DNA of 64,000 nt. Source: a bacterium 1XD8-76 (lineage in GTDB: Bacteria > Bacillota > Clostridia > Lachnospirales > Lachnospiraceae). Shown here piece by piece: positions 34,341-43,112 of this stretch. The notes beneath the pieces were generated by a model, which had not been told where the DNA came from, ran no database searches, and saw only the letters and a program-made list of their open reading frames with translations. Position 1 is the first letter of the stretch; each line of letters opens with the position of its first letter. The DNA lies in assembly GCA_003611955.1 (NCBI GenBank), contig RAZE01000009.1, positions 1 to 64,000 on the forward strand. Direction: 5' to 3'. A program made the translations under genes and the position numbers.

Positions 34341-35327
34341 ATGAATATTGGCATTGTGGGCTGTGGATTAATCGGCAAAAAGAGAGCAAAATCAATTCCC
34401 TCCACGCATACCATAGCAGGCGTATGCGATGTTCAGGAAGAGAGGGCGAAGGAGCTGGCATGGATGACGGGATGCCGCTTTGTGACAAATGATTACAGAA
34501 AATTGTTGGAAATGCCGGGACTTGATCTTGTGATCGTCTCGACATTGAACAATATGTTGGCGCCGATCACTCTGTATGCGGTGGAGAGAGGCATACACGT
34601 GATTGTGGAAAAACCCGGGGGAATTTCTTCAAGGGAGCTTTTGCCGATCATGGAAACGGCGGAGAAAAATCATGTGATCGTGAAAGTCGGATTCAATCAC
34701 AGATATCATCCGGCCATGCTGAAGGCAAAGGAAATTATGGAAAGAGAAGAGACCGGGGAAGTTATGTTTATCCGCGGAAGGTACGGACACGGCGGCAGAG
34801 TGGGATACGACAGAGAGTGGAGAGCGGATGCTTCTGTCTCCGGCGGCGGAGAAACGATCGATCAGGGAGTGCATCTGATCGACCTTGCGCGCTGGTATAT
34901 GGGAGAGTTTGAGGAAGTATCCGGGTTTGCCGCGACTTATTTTTGGGACATGCCGGTGGACGATAACGGTTTTATCAGTCTGCGGAAAAAAGACGGAAGG
35001 GCGGCCTGGCTGCAGGTGAGCTGCACCGAATGGAAAAATATGTTTTCACTGGAAATATATTGCAAAAATGCAAAACTGGCCATAGAGGGACTGGGTGGCA
35101 GCTATGGGGTAGAAAAACTGTATCATTATCAGATGCTGCCGCAGATGGGACCTCCGGATACGGTAATCTATGAGTATCCCCGGGGGGATAAGTCCTGGGA
35201 GCTGGAGTTTAAGGAAGTTGAGGAGGCGATCGAAGCCGGGAGAAACCTGAAGATGGGGGATATCAGGGACGCCTTTGAAGCATTGAAGATCGTGGAGCAG
35301 ATTTACAGACAGGAGAAAACAGAATGA
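34341..35327 (+). CDS. Gfo/Idh/MocA family oxidoreductase
   Basis: A 328-residue protein; ATG 34341 starts 5 bases after the previous stop. The Rossmann motif GIVGCGLIGKKRAK and VEKPGG with the family Lys mark a Gfo/Idh enzyme; GFNHRYHPAM and GGGETIDQGVHLIDLARWY are the expected active-site stretches. Such NAD(P)-dependent enzymes oxidise or reduce free or nucleotide-linked sugars. It ends with an ATGA overlap with hddA. Substrate unknown; a heptose or its precursor is plausible from context. Confidence 0.85.
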   Translation: MNIGIVGCGLIGKKRAKSIPSTHTIAGVCDVQEERAKELAWMTGCRFVTNDYRKLLEMPGLDLVIVSTLNNMLAPITLYAVERGIHVIVEKPGGISSRELLPIMETAEKNHVIVKVGFNHRYHPAMLKAKEIMEREETGEVMFIRGRYGHGGRVGYDREWRADASVSGGGETIDQGVHLIDLARWYMGEFEEVSGFAATYFWDMPVDDNGFISLRKKDGRAAWLQVSCTEWKNMFSLEIYCKNAKLAIEGLGGSYGVEKLYHYQMLPQMGPPDTVIYEYPRGDKSWELEFKEVEEAIEAGRNLKMGDIRDAFEALKIVEQIYRQEKTE

Positions 35328-36301
35328 TCATCGTGAGAAGTCCGCTCAGAATATCTCTGGGAGGGGGAGGGACAGATCTTCCATCCTATTATGAAGAAAA
35401 CGAAGGCTTTCTGATTGCCGGGGCCATCAACAAATTCGTATATATTACCATGCATGAAAATTTTCAGGATGAAATATGGGTGAAGTATTCCCGCACGGAA
35501 AAAGTGAGAGATTATCGAAAACTGGAACACCCGATCTTTCGCGAGGCCATCGGCATGTTGGAGATGGGAGATCAGAGTTTTGAAATACAGTCCATGGCGG
35601 ATATTCCGGCCGGAACGGGACTCGGCTCTTCCAGCAGTTTTACGACAGGACTGCTGAAGTGTCTTCACGAGTACAAGGGCGAACTGGTGGGAACAAGAAC
35701 GCTGGCGGAGGAGGCCTGCGATATCGAGATGAACCGTCTGCGGGAGCCGATCGGGAAACAGGATCAGTATATTGCGGCCTACGGCGGCATCAGGGCGATG
35801 TATTTCAGAAAAGATGGGCATGTGGATGTGGAACCGCTGAATATGTCCAAAGAGACGTATTACAATCTGGAAGATAATCTGGTGCTTTACTTTACCGGTT
35901 TTGAAAGATCGGCATCCCAGATATTGAAAGAGCAGGACGTGAAAACAAAAAGCTCGGATCAGGAGATGAAACGAAATCTGGATATGGTAAAACAGATGGG
36001 GCTGGACAGTAAAGCCGCTTTTGAAAAAGGAGATCTGAACGAGTTTGCGGATATTATGAAACATCATTGGGAGATTAAAAAGAAACGCTCTGAACAGATG
36101 TCAAATCCGAGGATTGATGAATGGTATGAATATGCGATCAAAAACGGAGCGCTGGGAGGCAAGCTGATAGGGGCCGGCGGCGGCGGTTTTTTGATGTTTT
36201 ATGCGGAGGATAAGGTGAGGCTGCGCAGGGCAATGCAGAAGACCGGGCTCAGGGAAGTAAGGTTCCGTTTTGAAAGCCAGGGGACAAGGCTGGTTTATTG
36301 A
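35324..36301 (+). CDS. hddA: D-glycero-alpha-D-manno-heptose 7-phosphate kinase, HddA
   Basis: A 325-residue GHMP kinase: RSPLRISLGGGGTDLPSYY at the N-terminus, ATP loop PAGTGLGSSSSFTTGL and C-terminal GAGGGGFLMF, all as in HddA. It phosphorylates heptose 7-phosphate at O-1 with alpha configuration, committing flux to the GDP-heptose branch rather than ADP-heptose. HddC and GmhB activities come from the next gene, and GmhA and a transaldolase lie downstream, so the pathway is complete. Confidence 0.88.
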   Translation: MIIVRSPLRISLGGGGTDLPSYYEENEGFLIAGAINKFVYITMHENFQDEIWVKYSRTEKVRDYRKLEHPIFREAIGMLEMGDQSFEIQSMADIPAGTGLGSSSSFTTGLLKCLHEYKGELVGTRTLAEEACDIEMNRLREPIGKQDQYIAAYGGIRAMYFRKDGHVDVEPLNMSKETYYNLEDNLVLYFTGFERSASQILKEQDVKTKSSDQEMKRNLDMVKQMGLDSKAAFEKGDLNEFADIMKHHWEIKKKRSEQMSNPRIDEWYEYAIKNGALGGKLIGAGGGGFLMFYAEDKVRLRRAMQKTGLREVRFRFESQGTRLVY

Positions 36302-36340
36302 TCTGCGGATAAGGAAAGAATACAGGAAGGCGGCGCTACC

Positions 36341-37696
36341 GTGAAAAATATAATATGTGAGACGGAAAGATTGTCCTGTGAGGATCTGCAGGTGGTGGTA
36401 CTGATGGGGGGATTGGGAAGCCGACTGAAAGAACAGACGGTAAGCTGTCCCAAACCTCTTGTCCCGATTCATGGCACCCCTTTTTTTGAGTACGAACTGA
36501 ACCTGTTGCTGCAGATCGGTTTTAAGAAGTTTGTTTTCCTGGTGGGCTACAGGGCAAACATGATCGAAGAATATTTTGGCGACGGCAGTCGTTACGGAAA
36601 GGATATCTCCATTCGATACAGTTATGATGGGGAGAAGCTTCTGGGAACCGGGGGAGCCGTGATCAGAGCTCTGCCGTTTCTGGAAGAGGACTTTATGCTG
36701 GTCTATGCAGACTCTTTTATGGATGTGGATTATTTTCAGATCATGTACCGCTATTTTGCGGGCAGGCAGACAGGCATAAAAGCGCTCATGACCGTGATGG
36801 AGAATGCTGACAGGTTTGACAAAAGTAATGTGGTTTTTAAAGATGGTGAGATAAAGGTCTACGATAAGAAAAATATTGTCAGCGAGATGACCTTTATTGA
36901 CTATGGAATAGAAATCTTTTCCAGGGAGGTGTTTGCTGCCCTTGAAAAATCCTTCGGGGAGGAGGCAGTGGACCTCTCGGATATTCAGAGAGAGCTGGTG
37001 GAGAAAAAAAAGTGCACAGCCTGTGAGGTGACCCATAGATTTTATGAGATAGGAACGCCGGAGTCATTGGCGGAATTTACGGAATATGCCAAAAAGCGTT
37101 TTCTGGAGCCTCATGGCGTCTGTTTTCTGGACAGGGATGGCGTGATCAATGAGATCGCATTCAATGAGGATACGGAGCAGTTGGATTCCCCGCTGTCCGT
37201 CTCGCAGTTTCAGTTTTTGCCGGACGCGGTGGAAGGGCTGAAGAGATTGTACGAAAGTGGAATGGAACTTTTTATTGTGACCAATCAGCCGGCGGCGGCG
37301 AAAGGAAAAACGGCATTATCGGAACTTTATGATATCAATACTTTTATGTTGAAAGAATTGAGGAAAGAAGGGATTGAGATAGCGGAAGTCTCCGTCTGTC
37401 CCCATCACCCTGCCGGGAGCGGCAGGGCAAAGGAGAGATTTTTGATCCGGGCTTGTAACTGCAGAAAGCCGGGAGCAGGGTTGATCCTGAATATTATGAA
37501 AAAGCACAGGATCGATCCGGCCTGTTCCTACATGATAGGAGATTCTTATACAGATATGCTGGCGGGAAGAGCCGCGGGAGTCAAACTTGCGTTTACAGGG
37601 GATTTTAAGTGCGATGTGTGCGGCAGACTGGAATATACGAAGCCGGACATTATCGGAAAAAATTTGTTGGAGGCTGCGGAGAAAATAGTATGCTGA
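36341..37696 (+). CDS. hddC-gmhB: fused heptose-1-P guanylyltransferase and heptose bisphosphate phosphatase (HddC-GmhB)
   Basis: A 451-residue bifunctional protein starting at GTG 36341. Residues about 15-245 form a nucleotidyltransferase (VVVLMGGLGSRLKE, PKPLVPIHG, LLGTGGAV, YADSFMDVD). From about 258 a HAD phosphatase begins (FLDRDGVINE with nucleophile D264, TNQPAAA, GDSYTDMLAGRAAG), with the GmhB zinc loop CPHHP...CNCRKP. It would remove the 7-phosphate from heptose 1,7-bisphosphate, then make GDP-heptose. These are separate proteins in most bacteria. It overlaps the SDR start. Confidence 0.88.
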   Translation: MKNIICETERLSCEDLQVVVLMGGLGSRLKEQTVSCPKPLVPIHGTPFFEYELNLLLQIGFKKFVFLVGYRANMIEEYFGDGSRYGKDISIRYSYDGEKLLGTGGAVIRALPFLEEDFMLVYADSFMDVDYFQIMYRYFAGRQTGIKALMTVMENADRFDKSNVVFKDGEIKVYDKKNIVSEMTFIDYGIEIFSREVFAALEKSFGEEAVDLSDIQRELVEKKKCTACEVTHRFYEIGTPESLAEFTEYAKKRFLEPHGVCFLDRDGVINEIAFNEDTEQLDSPLSVSQFQFLPDAVEGLKRLYESGMELFIVTNQPAAAKGKTALSELYDINTFMLKELRKEGIEIAEVSVCPHHPAGSGRAKERFLIRACNCRKPGAGLILNIMKKHRIDPACSYMIGDSYTDMLAGRAAGVKLAFTGDFKCDVCGRLEYTKPDIIGKNLLEAAEKIVC

Positions 37697-38556
37697 ACGG
37701 AAAGAAAATGTTGGTCACAGGAGCGGATCAGGGCCTTGGAAAAGAGATCGCGAAAGAGTTTCTGAGGCAGGGAGCCTCGGTTTGTATCTGTTCCAGAGAT
37801 GAAAACAGATTGCTAAGAACGGCGGAGGAATTGGAAAGGTATCGGCCGGATAAAAAGCAGCGGGTGATCTTTAGCAGAGCCGATGTGGGAAATACCGGGG
37901 ATATGGATGCACTGTATGAGTTTGTTCTGCAGGAGTTCGAGACGCTTGACTGCGTCGTCAACAATGCAGGCATTCAGGGACCTATAGGAGATTCTGCGGA
38001 GGTTTCCTGGGAGGAGCTGGAGAATGTGGTTCGGATCAATCTGATGGGGACGCTGTACAGCATGCGAAAGGCTGTGTCTCTGTTTCGGAAACAGCATAAA
38101 AAGGGCCGAATCATCAATCTTTCCGGCGGAGGCGCCACGGGACCGAGAGAAAATTTTATGGGGTATGCGGTGGCGAAGACCGGGATCGTGCGCGCGACGG
38201 AAACTATGGCAAAGGAGACCGCAGCGGATGGGATTTGTATCAATGCCATAGCGCCAGGGGCGATGAATACAAGGATGCTGGATGAGATGTTGGCAGCGGG
38301 AGAGGAGACTCTTGGAAAGAAGGTCTATGAGCAGGCATGCCGGCAGAAGGAGACGGGGGGTGTATCCCCTGGCAAAGCAGCCGCTCTGGCGGCTTACCTT
38401 GCATCGGAGAGGGCAGGTGAGATAAGTGGGAAGCTGATCAGCGCCGTATGGGATGGCTGGGCAGATTTTGCATCGCATGCGCAGGAGATCGCGGAAAGTG
38501 ATATTTATACATTGCGGCGGATTGTTCCGGGTGACAGGGGATATGAATGGGAGTGA
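37690..38556 (+). CDS. SDR family oxidoreductase
   Basis: A 288-residue short-chain dehydrogenase. ATG 37690 overlaps the previous stop by 7 bases. Cofactor loop TGADQGLGKEIAKEF, NNAGIQGP, and the YAVAKTG Tyr-Lys pair are classical. The C-terminal tail (SGKLISAVWDGWADF) is longer than in plain SDRs. In this operon it may reduce or oxidise a heptose-derived keto sugar. The exact substrate is unknown. Confidence 0.82.
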   Translation: MLNGKKMLVTGADQGLGKEIAKEFLRQGASVCICSRDENRLLRTAEELERYRPDKKQRVIFSRADVGNTGDMDALYEFVLQEFETLDCVVNNAGIQGPIGDSAEVSWEELENVVRINLMGTLYSMRKAVSLFRKQHKKGRIINLSGGGATGPRENFMGYAVAKTGIVRATETMAKETAADGICINAIAPGAMNTRMLDEMLAAGEETLGKKVYEQACRQKETGGVSPGKAAALAAYLASERAGEISGKLISAVWDGWADFASHAQEIAESDIYTLRRIVPGDRGYEWE

Positions 38557-38561
38557 AAAAC

Positions 38562-39140
38562 ATGAAAAAGAGAGAGTATATCGATCTGTATTTGGAAGAG
38601 ACAGAAAAAATTATCGAAGCGCTGGACAGAGAAGCGATAGAAAGGGCAGTCTCGATTTTGGAGCAGGTGAAAGGAGAACAGGGCAGGCTGTTTATTCTGG
38701 GAGTGGGCGGCAGCGCTGCCAATGCGTCTCACGCGGTAAATGATTTCCGCAAAATCGGCGGGATAGAGACCTATGCCCCCACCGATAACGTATCGGAACT
38801 TACAGCGAGAACCAATGACGAGGGGTGGGAGACAACTTTTTCGGAATGGCTGAAAATATCCAGGATCTGCGGGAGAGATGCCCTCATGGTATTTTCTGTG
38901 GGAGGCGGCAGTGAGACGACCTCGCTGAATATAGTAAATGCGCTGAAGCTTGGAAAGGAAAAGGGCGCAAAAATTATTTCTGTCGTGTCCAGAGACGGCG
39001 GTTATTCCAGACAGGTCTCCGATGCCTGCGTTCTGGTTCCGGTCGTATCGAGAGAGAGAATCACACCTCATGCGGAAGGATGGCAGGGGATTATCTGGCA
39101 TCTCATGGTCAACGCTTTGGGAAAGACGGACTGTCAATAA
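38562..39140 (+). CDS. gmhA: sedoheptulose 7-phosphate isomerase-like SIS protein, GmhA
   Basis: A 192-residue SIS-domain protein; ATG 38562 has GGGAG 8 bases upstream. GVGGSAANASHAVNDF is the GmhA phosphosugar-binding loop, with SVGGGSETTSLNIV as the second. GmhA converts sedoheptulose 7-phosphate to D-glycero-D-manno-heptose 7-phosphate, the HddA substrate. The N-terminus reads REYIDLYLEET, slightly unlike Gram-negative GmhA. Followed by a transaldolase that can supply its substrate. Confidence 0.82.
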   Translation: MKKREYIDLYLEETEKIIEALDREAIERAVSILEQVKGEQGRLFILGVGGSAANASHAVNDFRKIGGIETYAPTDNVSELTARTNDEGWETTFSEWLKISRICGRDALMVFSVGGGSETTSLNIVNALKLGKEKGAKIISVVSRDGGYSRQVSDACVLVPVVSRERITPHAEGWQGIIWHLMVNALGKTDCQ

Positions 39141-39163
39141 GAGGATATGGCAGGGGAGAGGAT

Positions 39164-39880
39164 ATGAGAATAGAGGATTTAAAGGTTGCGCTTTATGCGG
39201 ACGGCGCAGATATAGAGACGATGAAACAGATGAGCCGTCTGCCTTATATAAAGGGATTCACGACAAACCCCACTCTGATAAAAAAAGCGGGGGTGAAGGA
39301 TTATGCGGCTTTCGCAAAGCAGGCTCTTTTGGAGATACCGGACAGGCCGGTTTCGATGGAAGTATTTTCCGATGAGTTTGAGGAGATGGAGCGGGAGGCG
39401 AAGGAGATATCTTCCTGGGGGGAGAATGTCTATGTGAAAATTCCGGTTACGAATTCCAGGGGAGAGTCCTCAGCGAAACTGATCCGAAAACTGTCGCAGG
39501 AAGGACTTAAATTGAATATCACAGCAGTCTTTACTGTGGAGCAGGTGAGAGAAGTGGTGGACGCTTTTGCGGAGGGGACGGAGAATATTGTCTCTATCTT
39601 TGCCGGACGGATTTTGGATACCGGGGTGGACGCGGAAGAGATCATGAAAGAGGCACTGCCGATCTGCAGAGAGAAAAAGGGGACAAAATTGTTGTGGGCG
39701 AGCGTCAGGGAAGTGTTTAATATTGTGCAGGCAGACCGCTGCGGTGTAGATATTATTACCGTCACGGACAGTGTCATGGCAAAACTTTCCTGTCTGGATA
39801 AAGATCTGCTGAAATACTCCAGAGAGACCGTGGAAATGTTTGTCAAAGATGGAAGGAGCCTCGGTTTTTCGATTTTATAG
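39164..39880 (+). CDS. transaldolase family protein
   Basis: A 238-residue single-domain transaldolase/fructose-6-P aldolase-type barrel. ATG 39164 has GGAGAGG just upstream. TTNPTLIKKAG is the family N-terminal motif, Schiff-base Lys92 sits in VYVKIPVTN, and the loop WASVREVFNI follows. Transaldolase makes sedoheptulose 7-phosphate, the substrate of GmhA, so this gene would feed the heptose pathway locally. Last gene of the operon; it converges with the DHHW gene 5 bases away. Confidence 0.85.
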   Translation: MRIEDLKVALYADGADIETMKQMSRLPYIKGFTTNPTLIKKAGVKDYAAFAKQALLEIPDRPVSMEVFSDEFEEMEREAKEISSWGENVYVKIPVTNSRGESSAKLIRKLSQEGLKLNITAVFTVEQVREVVDAFAEGTENIVSIFAGRILDTGVDAEEIMKEALPICREKKGTKLLWASVREVFNIVQADRCGVDIITVTDSVMAKLSCLDKDLLKYSRETVEMFVKDGRSLGFSIL

Positions 39881-39885
39881 GACTT

Positions 39886-41022
39886 TTAACCGTCCAGGCT
39901 TTCCAGCCGTATCCCTCCGCCGCTCAGCGTGGCTGTGCTGTACAGAAACAGGACGTCACAGTCGGGAGCGGGCGAGATGTACTGCATGGCGTTTGAGACG
40001 GTAATATAGCGCAGATCCACGACATAGATCACATCGTATTCTTCCAGGAGAAGAGGAGCAATGCTGCTGCCGAAGGAGTCCCGGAATAATACCAGTTCCC
40101 TTCCGCTTTGCGGATGCGGGACGCGGATTTCCAGGAGTGCCTTCGCGCCGCCCAGGTAAATGTCATAGGGATCAGGGGAGGAGAGCTTTTCCGGCTGGTA
40201 AACGGAAAAGTTCTTTTTTGTTTCATAATCGTAGACCACGGCGGACTCCGTTCTTTCGTTTGTGAGAGTGATCAGTTTATCGGGGGCCGGCTTCAGGCCG
40301 GAGGCGGCGGAAAGCCCTCCGTAAAAGGCATCGGAGAGCAGAACTTCCCGATAGGGGGAAGCGTTTTCCCGGATATACCCCTCCTGGTCTTTCAAAAGGC
40401 CGTCCAGAATATACTGCGCGGCGTGGGGCAGGCATTCCTGCCGCCAGTGGGAATCCGTGCGATAGAAATCGGAAACCGAAAGTTGACTATATAAGTCAAT
40501 GCTGGTGAGAGTGGGAGCCTCGGGCAGGGAGAGGGCCTTCTCCTGCGTTGAGAGGATATCGCGGTCGGCTAAAGTAGGATTTTTGCTGGAGAGCGCCGCG
40601 TAGTAGCTCTTTTCGGGTATGACAATATAATGTCCCCGGGTATCGGGAAAATAAGTCCGCATGATGCGGTCAAAATAATCCGCACAGAGGAGAATATTGT
40701 TTTCTTTTATGGGAGCGGGCCGCTTGTATATGCTGTTTTCTATCAGATAATATCCGTCGGTGTCCTCTTTTTGCAATAGTTTCAGGTCAAAATTTGCTTT
40801 CATGCAGCGAAAGAGATTCCGCCCCGGAAACTGATCCAGCAGATAGGTCTCCATATCCGTCATATAGTCGCCGGAGAGCAGAGTATCGGTGGAAAGGGCA
40901 GGGGCTTTGGCGAGGTGCCGCCTCTCCGCGGCGGAGATATCCGTGTCGGGAAGATACGCTTCCAGGACGCCCATGCCAAAAAGGAAAAGAAAAAACAGGA
41001 TGGCAGGAAATTTCGTGCGCAT
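39886..41022 (-). CDS. DHHW/AlgX-like cell-surface protein
   Basis: A 378-residue protein with an N-terminal signal anchor (about 6-22), then an SGNH-like outer domain with YRTDSHWRQE (the family's D-x-H-W motif) and FRDSFGSSIAPLL (the Ser-containing late motif), as in AlgX/AlgJ and PF14286 proteins. It would work with the adjacent MBOAT protein to place O-acetyl groups on an exported polymer. AAGGAGC precedes the start; the MBOAT gene ends 15 bases upstream. Confidence 0.85.
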   Translation of the reverse strand: MRTKFPAILFFLFLFGMGVLEAYLPDTDISAAERRHLAKAPALSTDTLLSGDYMTDMETYLLDQFPGRNLFRCMKANFDLKLLQKEDTDGYYLIENSIYKRPAPIKENNILLCADYFDRIMRTYFPDTRGHYIVIPEKSYYAALSSKNPTLADRDILSTQEKALSLPEAPTLTSIDLYSQLSVSDFYRTDSHWRQECLPHAAQYILDGLLKDQEGYIRENASPYREVLLSDAFYGGLSAASGLKPAPDKLITLTNERTESAVVYDYETKKNFSVYQPEKLSSPDPYDIYLGGAKALLEIRVPHPQSGRELVLFRDSFGSSIAPLLLEEYDVIYVVDLRYITVSNAMQYISPAPDCDVLFLYSTATLSGGGIRLESLDG

Positions 41023-41037
41023 TACAATGCTCCTTTC

Positions 41038-42477
41038 TCAGAATCGAAAATATAAAAATGCCTGAAAACTGCCGGATATGATCCAGGCGGTGCTAAGAAG
41101 TAGCAGGGCCGGATAATACATCCAGGACAGCGCCGCGGACAGCCATCCGGCGGACGACAGTTTCCGGGCGGTCCTTCGTGGGAGGGGCGTAGAACCGACC
41201 GCACCGATCAACAGTAAAACCGAAAAGCTCTTCAGCTGATAGAGGGCTTCTGTGGAATAGAGGGAGACGGCCTCCATGGGATCTGCGGAGAAGCCCAACA
41301 TCCGTAAAAACATTTCCGTCAGGCGTCCAAGGTCTTCCTGTCGAAACAGAGCGAAGCCGAGAACGACAAAAAACATGGTATAAAAATGCTGAAAGACGGA
41401 AGGGATTTTTTCCAGTATCTTTTTTACCCCGCACTTTTCCAGGAAGAGCAGCATCCCGTAGAACAGTCCCCAGAGCAGGAAATTGATGCCGGCTCCGTGC
41501 CACAACCCGCTGAGAGCCCAGACGGTCAGCATATTGAAAGTCCAGCGGGGAAAGGAGACCCTGCTGCCTCCCATGGGAATATAGACGTAATCCCGAAAAA
41601 ATCCGCCGAGAGTCATATGCCAGCGCCGCCAGAACTCCGTGATGCTGCGGGAAATATAGGGATAATCAAAGTTCTTCGGGAAATGGAAACCGAGCATAAG
41701 CCCCAGACCGATGGCCATATCGCTGTAACCGGAGAAATCGAAATAGATCTGGAGCGTGTAGGAGACGGCGATCAGCCAGAGGCCGAGAACGCTTTGCTCC
41801 CCGTTTTTTTCCAGCATATCAATCAACAGTCCAAAGGAATCTGCGAGCAGCAGTTTCTTGGAGAGGCCGATGAGAAAACGCTTTATGCCGTCCGAAGTCT
41901 GCTCGGAGGAGTGACTGCGCGTCTTAATTTCCTCCTGCAGAGTCTGATAGCGCACGATGGGACCTGCGATCAACTGGGGAAAGAGGCAGATATACATGGC
42001 GAAATCGGGGAGATTTTGCTCGGCACGCGCTCTGCCGGAATATACGTCGGCCAGATAGCTCAGTGCCTGAAAGGTATAGAAGCTGATGCCGATAGGAAGC
42101 GCAAGGTGGTAAAGGGGCAGGGATCCCCCTGACACCCGGTTCACGATGGAGGTAAAAAATTCCAGATATTTAAACCAGAATAAAAAGGATAATAAAATAC
42201 CTGAGAACAATAACAGAAGATATTTTTTTCTGCCGAATTTTTCCAGAAGAAGCCCGCCGATGTAAGTAAGAAAGATCGTTACCGCCATCAGCAGGCAGTA
42301 TTTTGGTTCGCCCCAGAAATAAAAGAAAAAACTTGCCGCCAGAAGAACCAGATTCCTGTAGCGCATCGGAGCGCGATTTGCGCTGCCAGGCGCAGATTTT
42401 TTTACCGGTGCGATATAGTAGAGCAGAAAAGTCACCGGAAGAAAAAAATAGAGAAAAGATATACTGGGAAACAGCAA
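41038..42477 (-). CDS. MBOAT family O-acyltransferase (AlgI/PatA-like)
   Basis: Start TTG 42477 is chosen: GGAGGAGG lies 9 bases upstream and translation begins LLFPSISFLYFFLP, the family N-terminus; the frame is open to TTG 42513. The 479-residue protein has about 11 helices. The catalytic His is in LSGLWHGAGINFLLWG, with TEFWRRWHMTLGGFFRDYV upstream. It imports acyl groups across the membrane for transfer by the DHHW protein. Part of the conserved DUF4358-MBOAT-DHHW set. Confidence 0.9.
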   Translation of the reverse strand: MLFPSISFLYFFLPVTFLLYYIAPVKKSAPGSANRAPMRYRNLVLLAASFFFYFWGEPKYCLLMAVTIFLTYIGGLLLEKFGRKKYLLLLFSGILLSFLFWFKYLEFFTSIVNRVSGGSLPLYHLALPIGISFYTFQALSYLADVYSGRARAEQNLPDFAMYICLFPQLIAGPIVRYQTLQEEIKTRSHSSEQTSDGIKRFLIGLSKKLLLADSFGLLIDMLEKNGEQSVLGLWLIAVSYTLQIYFDFSGYSDMAIGLGLMLGFHFPKNFDYPYISRSITEFWRRWHMTLGGFFRDYVYIPMGGSRVSFPRWTFNMLTVWALSGLWHGAGINFLLWGLFYGMLLFLEKCGVKKILEKIPSVFQHFYTMFFVVLGFALFRQEDLGRLTEMFLRMLGFSADPMEAVSLYSTEALYQLKSFSVLLLIGAVGSTPLPRRTARKLSSAGWLSAALSWMYYPALLLLSTAWIISGSFQAFLYFRF

Positions 42478-42502
42478 GTTTTTATTCCTCCTCCATAAAC
42501 AA

Positions 42503-43012
42503 TTACTCGCCAAGCGCCAGGAAAGAGGCTTTTATTGCGTCGGCGGTGGCCGTGTCGGCCATCAGAAACAGGATCACATCCCCCACATTTTCGACGACAA
42601 CGCTTTCCGCTTCCACGCACACCCATTTTCTGGGATCGGCATTGGCCAGAAGGGTTTCCTTGGCGGCCTCCACATCAGCGCCCTCGGGCAGTCTGAGCAG
42701 AATGCACTGGTAGGGATTTACGTTGATCATAGGGATGGAGTAGTAGCTCTCCGCATATTCCACATCTGCCGTGCCGATCAGGTATTCGGCGGATTCGGCG
42801 GGGATCTCGCCGGCTTCAAATCCGGCCATGGCGTCTCGGAAATCCTGTGACAGATCTGCGCTTTCATAGACGGAATCCATGATTTCGGAGAGGGAGCCAA
42901 CCAGCTTCGGCTCCGTATTTTCTCCTGTGGCATCGTTTCCCTCTGTCTTTCCGCAGGAGACAAGGATCAGAGAGAGGAGAAGCATGGGTAATACCAATAG
43001 TCTTTTTTTCAA
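42503..43012 (-). CDS. DUF4358 lipoprotein
   Basis: Start TTG 43012 is chosen (AAAGGAAG upstream) because it gives a proper lipoprotein signal peptide with lipobox LVSC and lipidated Cys20; the frame is open to 43075. The 169-residue product ends in a DUF4358 domain (ESYYSIPMINVNPYQC..., then ADPRKWVCVEAES). DUF4358 proteins accompany MBOAT-DHHW pairs in clostridia and may help acyl transfer at the outer face. Function unproven. Confidence 0.82.
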   Translation of the reverse strand: MKKRLLVLPMLLLSLILVSCGKTEGNDATGENTEPKLVGSLSEIMDSVYESADLSQDFRDAMAGFEAGEIPAESAEYLIGTADVEYAESYYSIPMINVNPYQCILLRLPEGADVEAAKETLLANADPRKWVCVEAESVVVENVGDVILFLMADTATADAIKASFLALGE

Positions 43013-43046
43013 TGTAGTATCTTCCTTTCTGTTTGTTTTTAGCCTT

Positions 43047-43075
43047 ATTTTACCAGAAGAGGTCCGGTCAGACAA
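43047..43075 (-). promoter_or_regulatory. promoter for the DUF4358-MBOAT-DHHW operon
   Basis: On the minus strand TTGTCT (43075-43070), a 17-base spacer and TAAAAT (43052-43047). It lies about 35 bases upstream of TTG 43012, which supports that start and separates this operon from the upstream CotH gene. Confidence 0.65.
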
Positions 43076-43112
43076 GTGGCTCTCTCAGTCAGGATGCATT
43101 TCCTGTGACAGT

